Source: Verrucomicrobiales bacterium (GTDB taxonomy: Bacteria > Verrucomicrobiota > Verrucomicrobiia > Verrucomicrobiales > DEV007). From it: DNA of 46,074 nt. Position 1 is the first letter of the stretch, and each line of letters opens with the position of its first letter. Made by a program: the position numbers and the translations under genes. The DNA is taken from contig JARGOZ010000008.1 in NCBI GenBank assembly GCA_029213025.1, positions 42,635 through 88,708 of the forward strand. Reading direction: 5' to 3'. The notes under the pieces were generated by a model. It searched no databases. It saw only the letters and a program-made list of their open reading frames with translations, and had not been told where the DNA came from. Shown here piece by piece: positions 16,900 to 25,597 of the stretch.

Positions 16900-19800
16900 C
16901 TACAGACTGTGTTTTCTTTGCGCCCAACTGTGTTTGATCTCTTCGATCCAGCAATATAAGGTGGGAACGACAAATACGGTCAGTATCGCTACTGTCATCC
17001 CCCCAAAGGTGGGAATCGCCATAGGAACCATGACGTCGGACCCGCGACCGTCGCTGGTAAGGACCGGTAATAAAGCGAGCAATGTGGTGGCTGTCGTCAT
17101 CATCGCGGGACGGTTGCGTTTCACGGCGGCTTCCACAGTGGTATCGCGGATTTCCTCCTTTGTACGCGGAGTATTGTCGCGAAATTTTTGCTGCAGATAG
17201 GTTGCCATAATTACCCCGTCGTCTGTGGCAATTCCAAACAGAGCGAGGAATCCCACCCACACGGCGACACTGAGGTTTATGGGATTTATTTGGAACAGAT
17301 CTCTGAAATCGATTCCCAATAAAGTGATATCAAGAAACCACGACTGGTTGTACAGCCAGATCATCATAAACCCACCGGACCAGGCGACGAAGATTCCGGA
17401 AAATACCAGTAATGACGTGCTCACAACCCGAAACTGAAGATAGATCAATATAAAGATCAAAAGCAGGGCCAGAGGAACTATCAGGGCAAGCCGCTTTTCG
17501 GCACGAATCTGGTTTTCATACGATCCCGTAAACTTGTAACTCACTCCGGCCGGAACTACGAAATCCCCTGTCTCGATGTGTTTTTCAATGAGTTTCCGCG
17601 CGTCATTCACGACATTGACTTCGGCATTGCCGGGTTGCTTATCAAAAATTACATAAGCAACCAGGAAGGTGTCCTCGCTTTTAATCGCCTGAGGCCCCCT
17701 GATAAATTCCAACTTACCCAGTTCGCCCAGCGGAATCTGACGACCATCCGGAGCAGGGATTAGAATTTCCTCCAACTCCTCTATAGAATCGCGCAGTTCA
17801 CGCAGATAACGAACCCGGACCGGATAACGCTCCCGGCCTTCCACAGTTGTAGTGATGCGGCGACCTCCCACTGCGACTTCGATCACATTCTGAACATCTC
17901 TGACACTGATTCCATACCGGGATATCGCGGTTCGATCAATATTGATTTCGAGGTAGGGTTTGCCCACCACCCGGTCGGCAAACACGGTAGCCGGATTGAC
18001 GGAAGAAACTCCTTTTAGAATCGCTTCAAGATCGAGGGCGACCTTTTCGATTGTCTCAAGATTTGGACCGTAGACCTTCAGTCCCATCGGGGCGCGCATC
18101 CCGGTCTGCAGCATCACAATCCTGGTTTCGATAGGTTGCAATTTCGGCGCGGATGTCACCCCGGGCAGTTCAGCAGCATCGACAATTTCTTTCCAGATGT
18201 CGTCCGGTTTCCTGATATGGACCCGCCACTGCCGGAACCGTTTACCATTCTCGTCTACAGCCCATTCCGGTTTATAGGTGATCACCGTCTCCACCATTGA
18301 TACCGGGGCGGGATCAAGAGAGCTGTCAACCCTGCCGATTTTACCGACTACCAACTCCACTTCCGGAATCGCATTGATCGCTTTATCCTGAAGCTGCAGC
18401 ACCCGTTTTGCCTCGCCGATCGAGGCATGAGGCATCGTCGTCGGCATAAGCAGGAATGAACCTTCATCGAGTGACGGCATAAACTCTTTGCCCAACCCTT
18501 TATATATGCCAAATCCGCTACCGATTACCGCTAACACAAGCAATATCAATATGACTTTGAATTTGAGAAAAAACCGCAGCACCGGCTCATAAATTCTCAT
18601 AAAACCGTACACCGCGAACAACAGCGACCCAATTAAAATCAGAACAAACAATTGGTTCAACAGGCCGTAGTCGGGGCCGAGCGGCTGCCACCCGGCGCCG
18701 AGGTAATAAACCACAACCAGGCAAAGGACGACTATAAATCCATGATGGATTCGGGGCGAGCGATGAGAAAAAAAGTCGAACCGCTTTTTAAAAAGCATAT
18801 GAATCAGCGGCGGCAGGACGGTGAGCGCAATCAATACCGAGGCAATCAGAGCAAACGTTTTGGTATAGGCCAGGGGTTTGAAGAGCTTCCCTTCAGCGCC
18901 CTCCATCGCAAACACAGGAAGGAAGCTGATCACCGTGGTCATGACCGCGGTCAGAACTGCGCCGCCCACTTCATTGCAGGCGCGAAAAATCACCTCCAAA
19001 CGGGGTTCATCATCACCGGCTTCGTCCAGTTTTTTGAGTACGTTTTCGCTGAGTACAATCCCCATATCAACGATTGTTCCTATAGCGATGGCGATGCCGG
19101 ACAACGCGACGATATTTGCCTCAACGCCAAACAACTTCATGCCGACGAAACAAAGTAGAACCGCTCCGGGAAGCATTAATGAAATAAGGATGGAACTGCG
19201 CAGATGAAAGACCAACAACAGCACTACGATAATCGTTACCAGAATCTCTTCCTTTAGTGCGGTATTCAGCGTTTCCAGCGTTTCATTGATCAATCCGGTC
19301 CGATCATAGAATGGCACTATAGTGACCTGGCTCACCGTGCCGTCTTCGAGAGTTTTGGAGGGCAGCCCGGTCGCAATCCGATCAATCGTTTCTTTTAGAT
19401 TCTTAATCGTCGCCATCGGGTTGGCCCCATACCTGGCCACCACGGTTCCGCCGACCGCTTCGGCACCGGCTTTGTCGAGCACGCCCCGCCTCAATGCCGG
19501 ACCGAAATTGATCTCCGCTACCTGATCGAGAGTAATCGGAATGTCACCCCGGGATACCACAGCCGTTTGACGCAGGTCGTCCAGCGATGTCAGGAAACCG
19601 CGACTTCGAATTACGTATTCGATTCGATTGATTTCTATAGTTCTGGCACCCACATCGAGGTTGGCATCTTTAACCGCTTTAAACACCTGTTCCAGGGTCA
19701 CTCCGAAAGCCCGCATTGCATCGGGATCTACATCGATCTGATACTCCCTTAAAAAACCACCTACCGAGGCCACTTCCGCAACGCCATCGGTCGATTGGAG

Positions 19801-20382
19801 AGCATAACGCACGTAGAAATCCTGAATACTTCGTAATTCCTGAGGAGTCCAGCCTCCGGCGGGATTGCCATCTTTATCTCTACCTTCCAAAGTATACCAG
19901 TAGACCTGACCGAGTGCGGTCGCATCGGGCCCGAGGGCCGGACTGACCGATTCCGGCAACGTCCCCGCTGGAAGGCTGTTCAATTTCTCCAGAATCTTGG
20001 CCCGGGACCAGTCCCATTCGGCAGATTCTTTAAAGATGACATAGATGCTGGAAAATCCGAAATAGGAGTAACTGCGGATCGTTTTCACTTCCGGTATCCC
20101 AAGTAGAGATGCCGTCAGGGGAAAGGTGATCTGGTCCTCGACATCCTGAGGCGATCGACCCATCCATTCGGTAAAGATGATCTGTTGATTTTCGCCAATG
20201 TCAGGAATCGCATCCACCGGAACCGGGTCACGGGGAATACCTCGAAAATTCCAGTCAAAAGGAGCCACCAACGCCCCCCAGACCAATAACATAAAGGCGA
20301 TGAGCAGGACGATCAGTTTGTTTTCGAGACAAAAACGGATCAGCCCACCGATCAATCCGGAGTTTGAATTATCGTCCTTCAC
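16900..20382 (-). CDS. cusA: CusA/CzcA-type heavy-metal RND efflux pump
   Basis: This is a 1160-residue inner-membrane RND transporter that moves metal ions out using the proton gradient. Visible family features are DAIPDIGENQQIIFTEWMGR at the N-terminus, the TM4 charge motif GIAIAIGTIVDMGIVLSENV, FMPSLDEGSFLLMPTTMPHAS and MLQTGMRAPMGLKVYG, whose Met residues fit the Cu/Ag (CusA) methionine pathway rather than CzcA. The GTG at 20382 overlaps the cusB stop by 4 bases (GTGA), a typical coupled start. The frame extends to an ATG at 20421, which would overlap cusB by 43 bp and is less likely. It works with the cusB and TolC-type genes upstream. Confidence 0.95.
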   Translation of the reverse strand: MKDDNSNSGLIGGLIRFCLENKLIVLLIAFMLLVWGALVAPFDWNFRGIPRDPVPVDAIPDIGENQQIIFTEWMGRSPQDVEDQITFPLTASLLGIPEVKTIRSYSYFGFSSIYVIFKESAEWDWSRAKILEKLNSLPAGTLPESVSPALGPDATALGQVYWYTLEGRDKDGNPAGGWTPQELRSIQDFYVRYALQSTDGVAEVASVGGFLREYQIDVDPDAMRAFGVTLEQVFKAVKDANLDVGARTIEINRIEYVIRSRGFLTSLDDLRQTAVVSRGDIPITLDQVAEINFGPALRRGVLDKAGAEAVGGTVVARYGANPMATIKNLKETIDRIATGLPSKTLEDGTVSQVTIVPFYDRTGLINETLETLNTALKEEILVTIIVVLLLVFHLRSSILISLMLPGAVLLCFVGMKLFGVEANIVALSGIAIAIGTIVDMGIVLSENVLKKLDEAGDDEPRLEVIFRACNEVGGAVLTAVMTTVISFLPVFAMEGAEGKLFKPLAYTKTFALIASVLIALTVLPPLIHMLFKKRFDFFSHRSPRIHHGFIVVLCLVVVYYLGAGWQPLGPDYGLLNQLFVLILIGSLLFAVYGFMRIYEPVLRFFLKFKVILILLVLAVIGSGFGIYKGLGKEFMPSLDEGSFLLMPTTMPHASIGEAKRVLQLQDKAINAIPEVELVVGKIGRVDSSLDPAPVSMVETVITYKPEWAVDENGKRFRQWRVHIRKPDDIWKEIVDAAELPGVTSAPKLQPIETRIVMLQTGMRAPMGLKVYGPNLETIEKVALDLEAILKGVSSVNPATVFADRVVGKPYLEINIDRTAISRYGISVRDVQNVIEVAVGGRRITTTVEGRERYPVRVRYLRELRDSIEELEEILIPAPDGRQIPLGELGKLEFIRGPQAIKSEDTFLVAYVIFDKQPGNAEVNVVNDARKLIEKHIETGDFVVPAGVSYKFTGSYENQIRAEKRLALIVPLALLLIFILIYLQFRVVSTSLLVFSGIFVAWSGGFMMIWLYNQSWFLDITLLGIDFRDLFQINPINLSVAVWVGFLALFGIATDDGVIMATYLQQKFRDNTPRTKEEIRDTTVEAAVKRNRPAMMTTATTLLALLPVLTSDGRGSDVMVPMAIPTFGGMTVAILTVFVVPTLYCWIEEIKHSWAQRKHSL

Positions 20383-22715
20383 CTGGCTTGTTCGTAAATG
20401 GTTTCTGTGATCTCCCCGCACTTGAGCATTTTCGCGCCGAAGTAGGGATTATTAATCTCTTCACTGTCGACCAGCCAGTCAGCTCCTTCGTCATTGAATG
20501 CCATCGGGCAGTGAGCCTGGTTTACTGTAAAAGGAAGGCCGCTGCCGAATTGCTCGACGACCGCTTTTATCATAGCGGTGAGTTTCTCAAAGTGGACCCG
20601 GTTGAGAGTGATCGAGTCCTCCCCGGCCATCTTCGTGAGTTGAGCACCCAGCGCTTCGGCGAGCTGCGTCCATGCAGCGGAACCGACCGGGTGATCAATA
20701 TCCTTCGCCTCGAGTTGCTGAACCAAACCGATAAGTTCACCGGCATGCCCGTTTGCTGAGGAATTGTCATCGTTAGCCAAATCACCGGCGATAGAGAAAT
20801 AGCTTCTCACTATTGCTTCGATCTTAGGAGCAGCTTTCGCCGGAACCGGAAAAGAACCACCTTTGCTCAAAGTGTCCTCGACAGTTCCGCACCTCAACAT
20901 CTCCGCACCAAAGTAGGGATTAAGCAACTCACCGCCGGGCTGGAACCAGGACGCCCCGGTATCATTAAACGCCATCGGGCAGTGCATCTCAATAACCGGC
21001 AAAAAGGCGGTTCCGAAACGAAGCACCATCTCTTCGGTGATAGAAGTTAAGGTTTTGAATTCCGTGCGGGCCTTTTTGATATCTGCGGACTTACTGATTG
21101 AAGCGAAAGACTTTTCCAGCTTTGCACCCAAATCCATCCATACTTCGTGAGCTTGTTCCGGAATCGAATTGTGTTCCATTCCGGAGACCCGGTTACGCCC
21201 CTCTTCCGCTGACGTTTGCGCGGGAGTCAACGAATCCGCAGCGAGAGCCGATTGAACATCATAGTAACTCTGAAGGACCTGATCGATGTGTGTCAAAAAA
21301 GAATCGGGCACTGAAATCTTCGGATACAATGGCTTCTTATTGTCTCCGGGAAGCATCATACTGTCCTTCGCCTGAATTTGAAGGGCACTGTCGATCACAA
21401 ACCCACCTTCTTTGACAACTTTTTCCCCTTCATTCAGTCCCGCTTCGACAATATAGAAACCTCCGGCTTTGGCCCCCAGAAGCATATCACGGCCTTCAAA
21501 GGTCGGTTCCTCCTTTTCCGGCAGCTCGACATATACAATAGACCGCTTCCCTGTATTGAGAACGGCACTGGCGGGTACCAGAAGCGGCGCACCGGCTTCG
21601 CCCGAGTCGAATGTTGAATAACCCAACTCTTCAGCCGGAACCAGATCCATACCACAAACATCGCACTTTCCGGGGCCGTCTTTCACTACTTCGGGATGCA
21701 TGGGACTGATCCATTTACCACTCAACGATGGATCCACAATTTTGCCGGCTTGTGACACCTGAGCTTTCACAATTCCGCGGATAAACATACCCGGTTTGAG
21801 CAGTTCTTCCGGGTTCTGTACATTGACCCGAATCGAAACTGTTCTCGTCATGGGATCAAGATCCGGTGGGATAAATGATATCACTCCCTCGAAAGTCCGC
21901 CCGGGATAGGATTCCGCCGTAAACTTTACTGTCTGTCCGTAACGCAACCAGGACAAATCGGATTCATAAGCCTGGAGCATCACCCATACCTGGGATAGGT
22001 CGGCAATTTGAAAAAACCGGTTTCCGGTTTTGAAATAATCACCTTCCTTCACATTGAGATGGGTAACGATTCCCGCCGCCGGGGCATCGATCGTTAGTTG
22101 GTCCACAACTTTCCCGGTGGATTCGATTTGTCTGATCTTATCCCGCGAAAATCCCCAAAGTCTCAGTTTGTCGCGGGCAAGACTGATCGCGCTGGAATTA
22201 CCGAATTTTTTCGCGGTGATTAATTCTGACTGCGCAGTCAACAAATCCGGACTATAGACCAGGCCCAGGTGGTCGCCCTTTTTCACCCGAACCCCGGTGT
22301 AGTTCACAAACAGTTTATCGAGTCTTCCATCAAAGCGGGCAGAAACTGATTCGATCCGGGATTCATCATAAACGACTTTGCCGAAAAGCCGGATTTCCGC
22401 ATGGGGAAGCTGGCGAATTACTTCAACCGTGGTAATTCCGGCTAATTTTTTCGCCGCTTCGGACATGGTATAGTCACGTTCACCACCCGCCGGCCCCATT
22501 GAACTAAGGGGAATTAAATCCATCGCACAAATCGGACAGAGGCCCGGGTTGGGAGCCTTCACATTGGGATGCATTGAGCACGTCCAAATCTCGTCTTTCG
22601 CGACACCCGCGTCTTTACCGCTACCGGTCGGGCTGCCGCCACCTGTAAAGACCAGTGCGCCGAGAATGAACCCGAGAGATATGCTTATGATGGAGAAAAT
22701 GAGGATTTTTTTCAT
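20379..22715 (-). CDS. cusB: CusB-type periplasmic adaptor with two metal-binding and two DUF3347 domains
   Basis: This is a 778-residue adaptor, about twice the usual CusB length. An N-terminal membrane anchor (MKKILIFSIISISLGFILGAL) is followed by a heavy-metal-binding domain near residues 45-70 (CSMHPNVKAPNPGLCPICAMDL) and then the lipoyl/hairpin/barrel core of a membrane-fusion protein. A second metal-binding domain follows near 335-365 (ISPMHPEVVKDGPGKCDVCGMDL), then two C-terminal DUF3347 domains (about 475-615 and 635-772), each ending HCPMAFND...NPYFGA-ML-CG. The ATG at 22715 is chosen because it starts a clean signal/anchor; the frame extends to 22772. It links CusA to the outer-membrane factor and probably hands metal to the pump. 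Carrying four metal-related modules in one adaptor is unusual. Confidence 0.93.
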   Translation of the reverse strand: MKKILIFSIISISLGFILGALVFTGGGSPTGSGKDAGVAKDEIWTCSMHPNVKAPNPGLCPICAMDLIPLSSMGPAGGERDYTMSEAAKKLAGITTVEVIRQLPHAEIRLFGKVVYDESRIESVSARFDGRLDKLFVNYTGVRVKKGDHLGLVYSPDLLTAQSELITAKKFGNSSAISLARDKLRLWGFSRDKIRQIESTGKVVDQLTIDAPAAGIVTHLNVKEGDYFKTGNRFFQIADLSQVWVMLQAYESDLSWLRYGQTVKFTAESYPGRTFEGVISFIPPDLDPMTRTVSIRVNVQNPEELLKPGMFIRGIVKAQVSQAGKIVDPSLSGKWISPMHPEVVKDGPGKCDVCGMDLVPAEELGYSTFDSGEAGAPLLVPASAVLNTGKRSIVYVELPEKEEPTFEGRDMLLGAKAGGFYIVEAGLNEGEKVVKEGGFVIDSALQIQAKDSMMLPGDNKKPLYPKISVPDSFLTHIDQVLQSYYDVQSALAADSLTPAQTSAEEGRNRVSGMEHNSIPEQAHEVWMDLGAKLEKSFASISKSADIKKARTEFKTLTSITEEMVLRFGTAFLPVIEMHCPMAFNDTGASWFQPGGELLNPYFGAEMLRCGTVEDTLSKGGSFPVPAKAAPKIEAIVRSYFSIAGDLANDDNSSANGHAGELIGLVQQLEAKDIDHPVGSAAWTQLAEALGAQLTKMAGEDSITLNRVHFEKLTAMIKAVVEQFGSGLPFTVNQAHCPMAFNDEGADWLVDSEEINNPYFGAKMLKCGEITETIYEQAR

Positions 22716-22780
22716 ATCTATATCTCTACTAAATTTCGCAACTATTGACCGTACTCCGGTAATTCCAGCCATCTCTCTTG

Positions 22781-24061
22781 TCAGGGATCGGACGCTACCG
22801 GCATTGCCTGGATTCCCTTTTTCGTTACCGGTTCAGTTAACACCCTGAGATAGACGGCGCGTTTGTGCGCTTCCGCCGATGCTTTGAGACATTCAAGCCG
22901 GAGTTGCAACAGAGTCTTTTCCGCATCTACAATTTCATCGATCCCCGCTTTGTTTCCCCTATATCCTTCTTCGAGCTGAACGAGGGTCTGCTCCGCCCTC
23001 GGGATAAGATTATCGCGAAACAATACAGTGCGTCGGCGGGCATCTTTGAGAAGTTGATACTCGCTATGCAATTGAGCCCGGAGATTATTCAGTATATGAT
23101 TTTTCAGATTTTCGGAGGCGCACTTTTCCAGAGACGCCTGCTCAAATTCTGCCTGGTATTTGTTCCGGCGAATCGGAACATTAAATCCCAACATGACACC
23201 AAACGCGGTATCTCCGCCGGTTCCGATATCGATCATTGAGGCACCGAGACTCATCTCAGGCAGGGATGCTTTTTGAGCCAATTCCTGCTTCAATGTTAAA
23301 GACAGAACTTTAGATGTTGCGGCTGAAACCCGGGGATGGTTTTCCAATCGCTTTTCCAAATGACTAACCGGAGGTAACGGAATAGAATTTTTCGAAAGCT
23401 CAGGAAAAGGCAGTTGTTTCGAAAGATCCGGTTTTCTACCCATATCCGCTTCCAACTTCGAGCTGAGGATCGGCCGACGTTCGACCAAACCGGCAACCAC
23501 ATCCGCTGATTTTTCTTTTTCAATCTCGAGTAGCAGGGAATCAGCAAGCCGACCTCCCCCGCGAACCTTCTCTTCAACGGATGGAATCAATTGACTGTAA
23601 TAGGCGACCGTTTGCCGGTTAATCGCTATAGATTCACCGAGGAATACATAGTCGAAATAGCTGTCAGCCAGGCGGGCGATGATTGTTCGCTGGAGACTTT
23701 CATACTGATGAAATGCCACTTCCGCCTCGCGATTGGCTATTCCGCCGCGAAGAGCAAGTTTCCCCGGCCAGGGAAAAGGTTGATTGAGTTGGATAATCCT
23801 TTCCTGTGGCCCTGTCCGGGTCTGAACTTCCGATAAAAAACGGGTGTAGGTGAGCCGGGGCTCCGGCAGCGCCCGAACCTGAATCATCTGCTTCTGATTC
23901 GCTTTGAATTGCTGGTAGTAGGCCTGCAACTCCGGATTGGCTTTCAGAGCTTCCCGAATCATCTCCTCCAAATTCATCGCTTTTACGGAACCCGAAGCAC
24001 AAATGACCACTACAGCATAAGTGAAAATATTTAAGAAACCCTGAAAATTAAGTTTTCCCAT
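22781..24061 (-). CDS. TolC-family outer-membrane efflux protein
   Basis: This is a 426-residue outer-membrane factor with a signal peptide (to about SVKA, residue 28) and the two repeated OEP coiled-coil/beta modules. LEEMIREALKANPELQAYYQQF marks the first, and IVDAEKTLLQLRLECLKASAEAH ends the second. QLNQPFPWPGKLALRG is typical of CusC/CzcC-like proteins. It forms the exit duct for the CusAB pump. It lies 53 bp downstream of the HMA lipoprotein gene and 65 bp before cusB, all on one strand. The gene order HMA-OMF-adaptor-pump points to one operon. Confidence 0.9.
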   Translation of the reverse strand: MGKLNFQGFLNIFTYAVVVICASGSVKAMNLEEMIREALKANPELQAYYQQFKANQKQMIQVRALPEPRLTYTRFLSEVQTRTGPQERIIQLNQPFPWPGKLALRGGIANREAEVAFHQYESLQRTIIARLADSYFDYVFLGESIAINRQTVAYYSQLIPSVEEKVRGGGRLADSLLLEIEKEKSADVVAGLVERRPILSSKLEADMGRKPDLSKQLPFPELSKNSIPLPPVSHLEKRLENHPRVSAATSKVLSLTLKQELAQKASLPEMSLGASMIDIGTGGDTAFGVMLGFNVPIRRNKYQAEFEQASLEKCASENLKNHILNNLRAQLHSEYQLLKDARRRTVLFRDNLIPRAEQTLVQLEEGYRGNKAGIDEIVDAEKTLLQLRLECLKASAEAHKRAVYLRVLTEPVTKKGIQAMPVASDP

Positions 24062-24114
24062 GTTTTTCGATAGCAGGTTCGGGGCGCGATGTCACCTGGA
24101 AAGTCACTGGACGC

Positions 24115-24411
24115 TTACCTGACGGACGCTTTGTACCCCGCTCTCTCCACAGCTGCGATCAAATCGCCGGGAGATGCGGTCCCCTTGACCTCGGCCCGGT
24201 CCGGAAGGGATACTTCAACACTGGTAACACCGGCAACACTTTCGAGTGCAGACTGCACCCGGGGAACACAGTTTACCACTCAAGTCATGCCATCGACTTT
24301 TAACGACACGGTCTGAGTTCCTTCGGCGGGAGAGTCGGAACTGTTGTCAGAACAGCCGACGAGAAACACGGCAACTATTGCCGCAGTTATAGTTAGTAAG
24401 TAATTTTTCAT
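24115..24411 (-). CDS. HMA-domain lipoprotein with in-frame TGA at the metal-site Cys (candidate selenoprotein)
   Basis: From the ATG at 24411 to the TAA at 24117-24115 there are 99 codons with one internal TGA, codon 44. The N-terminus MKNYLLTITAAIVAVFLVGC is a lipoprotein signal with lipobox Cys20. Then comes an HMA domain: VSLKVDGMT-[TGA]-VVNCVPRVQSALESV, GVTSVEVSLP and LIAAVERAGYK. In HMA proteins GMT is followed by the first metal-binding Cys; here TGA stands at that codon and Cys48 remains. The protein reads normally on both sides, and TGA is one base from either Cys codon. A stem-loop at 24260-24244 sits where a bacterial SECIS would. It is first in the efflux operon, so a CusF- or MerP-like periplasmic metal carrier is likely. 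If TGA is not decoded, it is a nonsense pseudogene. Confidence 0.65.
24244..24260 (-). promoter_or_regulatory. Candidate bacterial SECIS stem-loop
   Basis: On the minus strand GGGTGCA-GTC-TGCACTC forms a 7-bp stem (one G-U pair) with a 3-base loop whose first base is G. The loop starts 26 bases after the in-frame TGA. Bacterial SECIS elements are compact hairpins just after UGA with a G at the start of the apical loop, so position and loop fit. The loop is at the small end and the hairpin could be chance. Confidence 0.4.
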
Positions 24412-24582
24412 ATCAGATGGGTGGCAGATTTATTCCACCTTCTTCCTCTATTACCCCACTGAGATTCAACTCCCTGACATTTTTTGAACTTATACCGGTT
24501 CCAGTGACTCCCCTTTCGGTATTTCCGGTTAAAAAACGTCCGGTTGAACGGTTTTGCGATTTCCGACGTCTATATAGCAATC

Positions 24583-25584
24583 ATGAAATCTTTCTCCCAT
24601 CTTACACAATTTGTTTCAAACCAGGGTGTGAAGGGGCACAGATCTTCTGATCTGAATCCCCCGGATGACAGCGAAGCTCTCGATGCCTATTCCGAATCCC
24701 TGATCAAAACTGTCGAAAAAGCCGGTCCGGCGGTTGTTCACGTCGCTTCTCGGAACGGACAGGGGCATGGCTCCGGTTTTCTGATGACGCCCGACGGGTT
24801 CCTTGTCACAAACAGTCATGTCGCACAGGGCAAAACCGAATTTGATATCACCCTGCAAAATGGTGCAGAGGCTCGAGGCTATCTGGTCGGCGATGATCCG
24901 GCAACCGACCTGGCGCTGATCCAGGTTACTTCCCCGGAAAAACTACCCCATCTGGAATTTGCCAATGATTTGACTCTCCGGGTCGGGCAACTGGCGATTG
25001 CAATCGGCAGTCCGCTGGGATTTCAACAAACCGTGACCGCCGGTGTCGTCAGCGCTCTGGGACGCAGTCTGCGAAGTGAATCGGGCCGCTTGATCGACGA
25101 TGTCATTCAAACTGATGCCGCTTTAAATCCGGGAAATTCCGGTGGTCCGCTCGTCAACAGTCGCGGCGAAGTCATCGGCGTGAATACCGCAGTGATTCGA
25201 CCGGCTCAGGGAATATGCTTCGCGATCAGCTGTAAAACGGCCTGCTATGTCGCCACAGAGCTGATCCTCAACGGTCGGATAGAGAGGAGCTACCTCGGGA
25301 TTGCCGGGCAGAATGTTGGACTGCTGCCGGCCGCGAAGCGAAAACTCCGAATCAATACCGATACTGCTCTACTGGTATTCGAAGTGCAACCGGGCGGTCC
25401 GGCGGACAGAGCCGGTCTGCGACCCGGAGATTTAATTATCGGTTTCGACGGAAACCCGGTGAGCGGCATTGATGATCTTCATCGCCTGCTCGGAAAAGAA
25501 ATGGCGGGAAAACTTTTCCCCCTTCGAATCGTCCGCAACGGCGAAGAACGGGAAGTGCAGATCGAACCTGTAAGCAGCAGGTAG
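24583..25584 (+). CDS. HtrA/DegP-like S1C serine protease with one PDZ domain
   Basis: This is a 333-residue trypsin-like protease. The catalytic triad is visible: His in VTNSHVAQG (near residue 78), Asp in DPATDLALIQV (near 109) and Ser in NPGNSGGPLV (near 184). A single PDZ domain follows near 240-330 (GGPADRAGLRPGDLIIGFDG). The ATG at 24583 is chosen over a TTG at 24544. Neither start gives a clear signal peptide, which is odd because HtrA proteins normally act in the periplasm. It may be cytoplasmic, or secreted by an unclear signal. It is divergent from the metal-efflux operon, sharing a 171-bp intergenic region, so joint stress regulation is possible. Confidence 0.9.
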   Translation: MKSFSHLTQFVSNQGVKGHRSSDLNPPDDSEALDAYSESLIKTVEKAGPAVVHVASRNGQGHGSGFLMTPDGFLVTNSHVAQGKTEFDITLQNGAEARGYLVGDDPATDLALIQVTSPEKLPHLEFANDLTLRVGQLAIAIGSPLGFQQTVTAGVVSALGRSLRSESGRLIDDVIQTDAALNPGNSGGPLVNSRGEVIGVNTAVIRPAQGICFAISCKTACYVATELILNGRIERSYLGIAGQNVGLLPAAKRKLRINTDTALLVFEVQPGGPADRAGLRPGDLIIGFDGNPVSGIDDLHRLLGKEMAGKLFPLRIVRNGEEREVQIEPVSSR

Positions 25585-25597
25585 TTTCGCAATAGTC

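Noticed and set aside
18652..19158. 168-codon plus-strand ORF
   Set aside because: It lies fully antisense inside cusA, whose RND motifs are intact; composition is that of a shadow frame.
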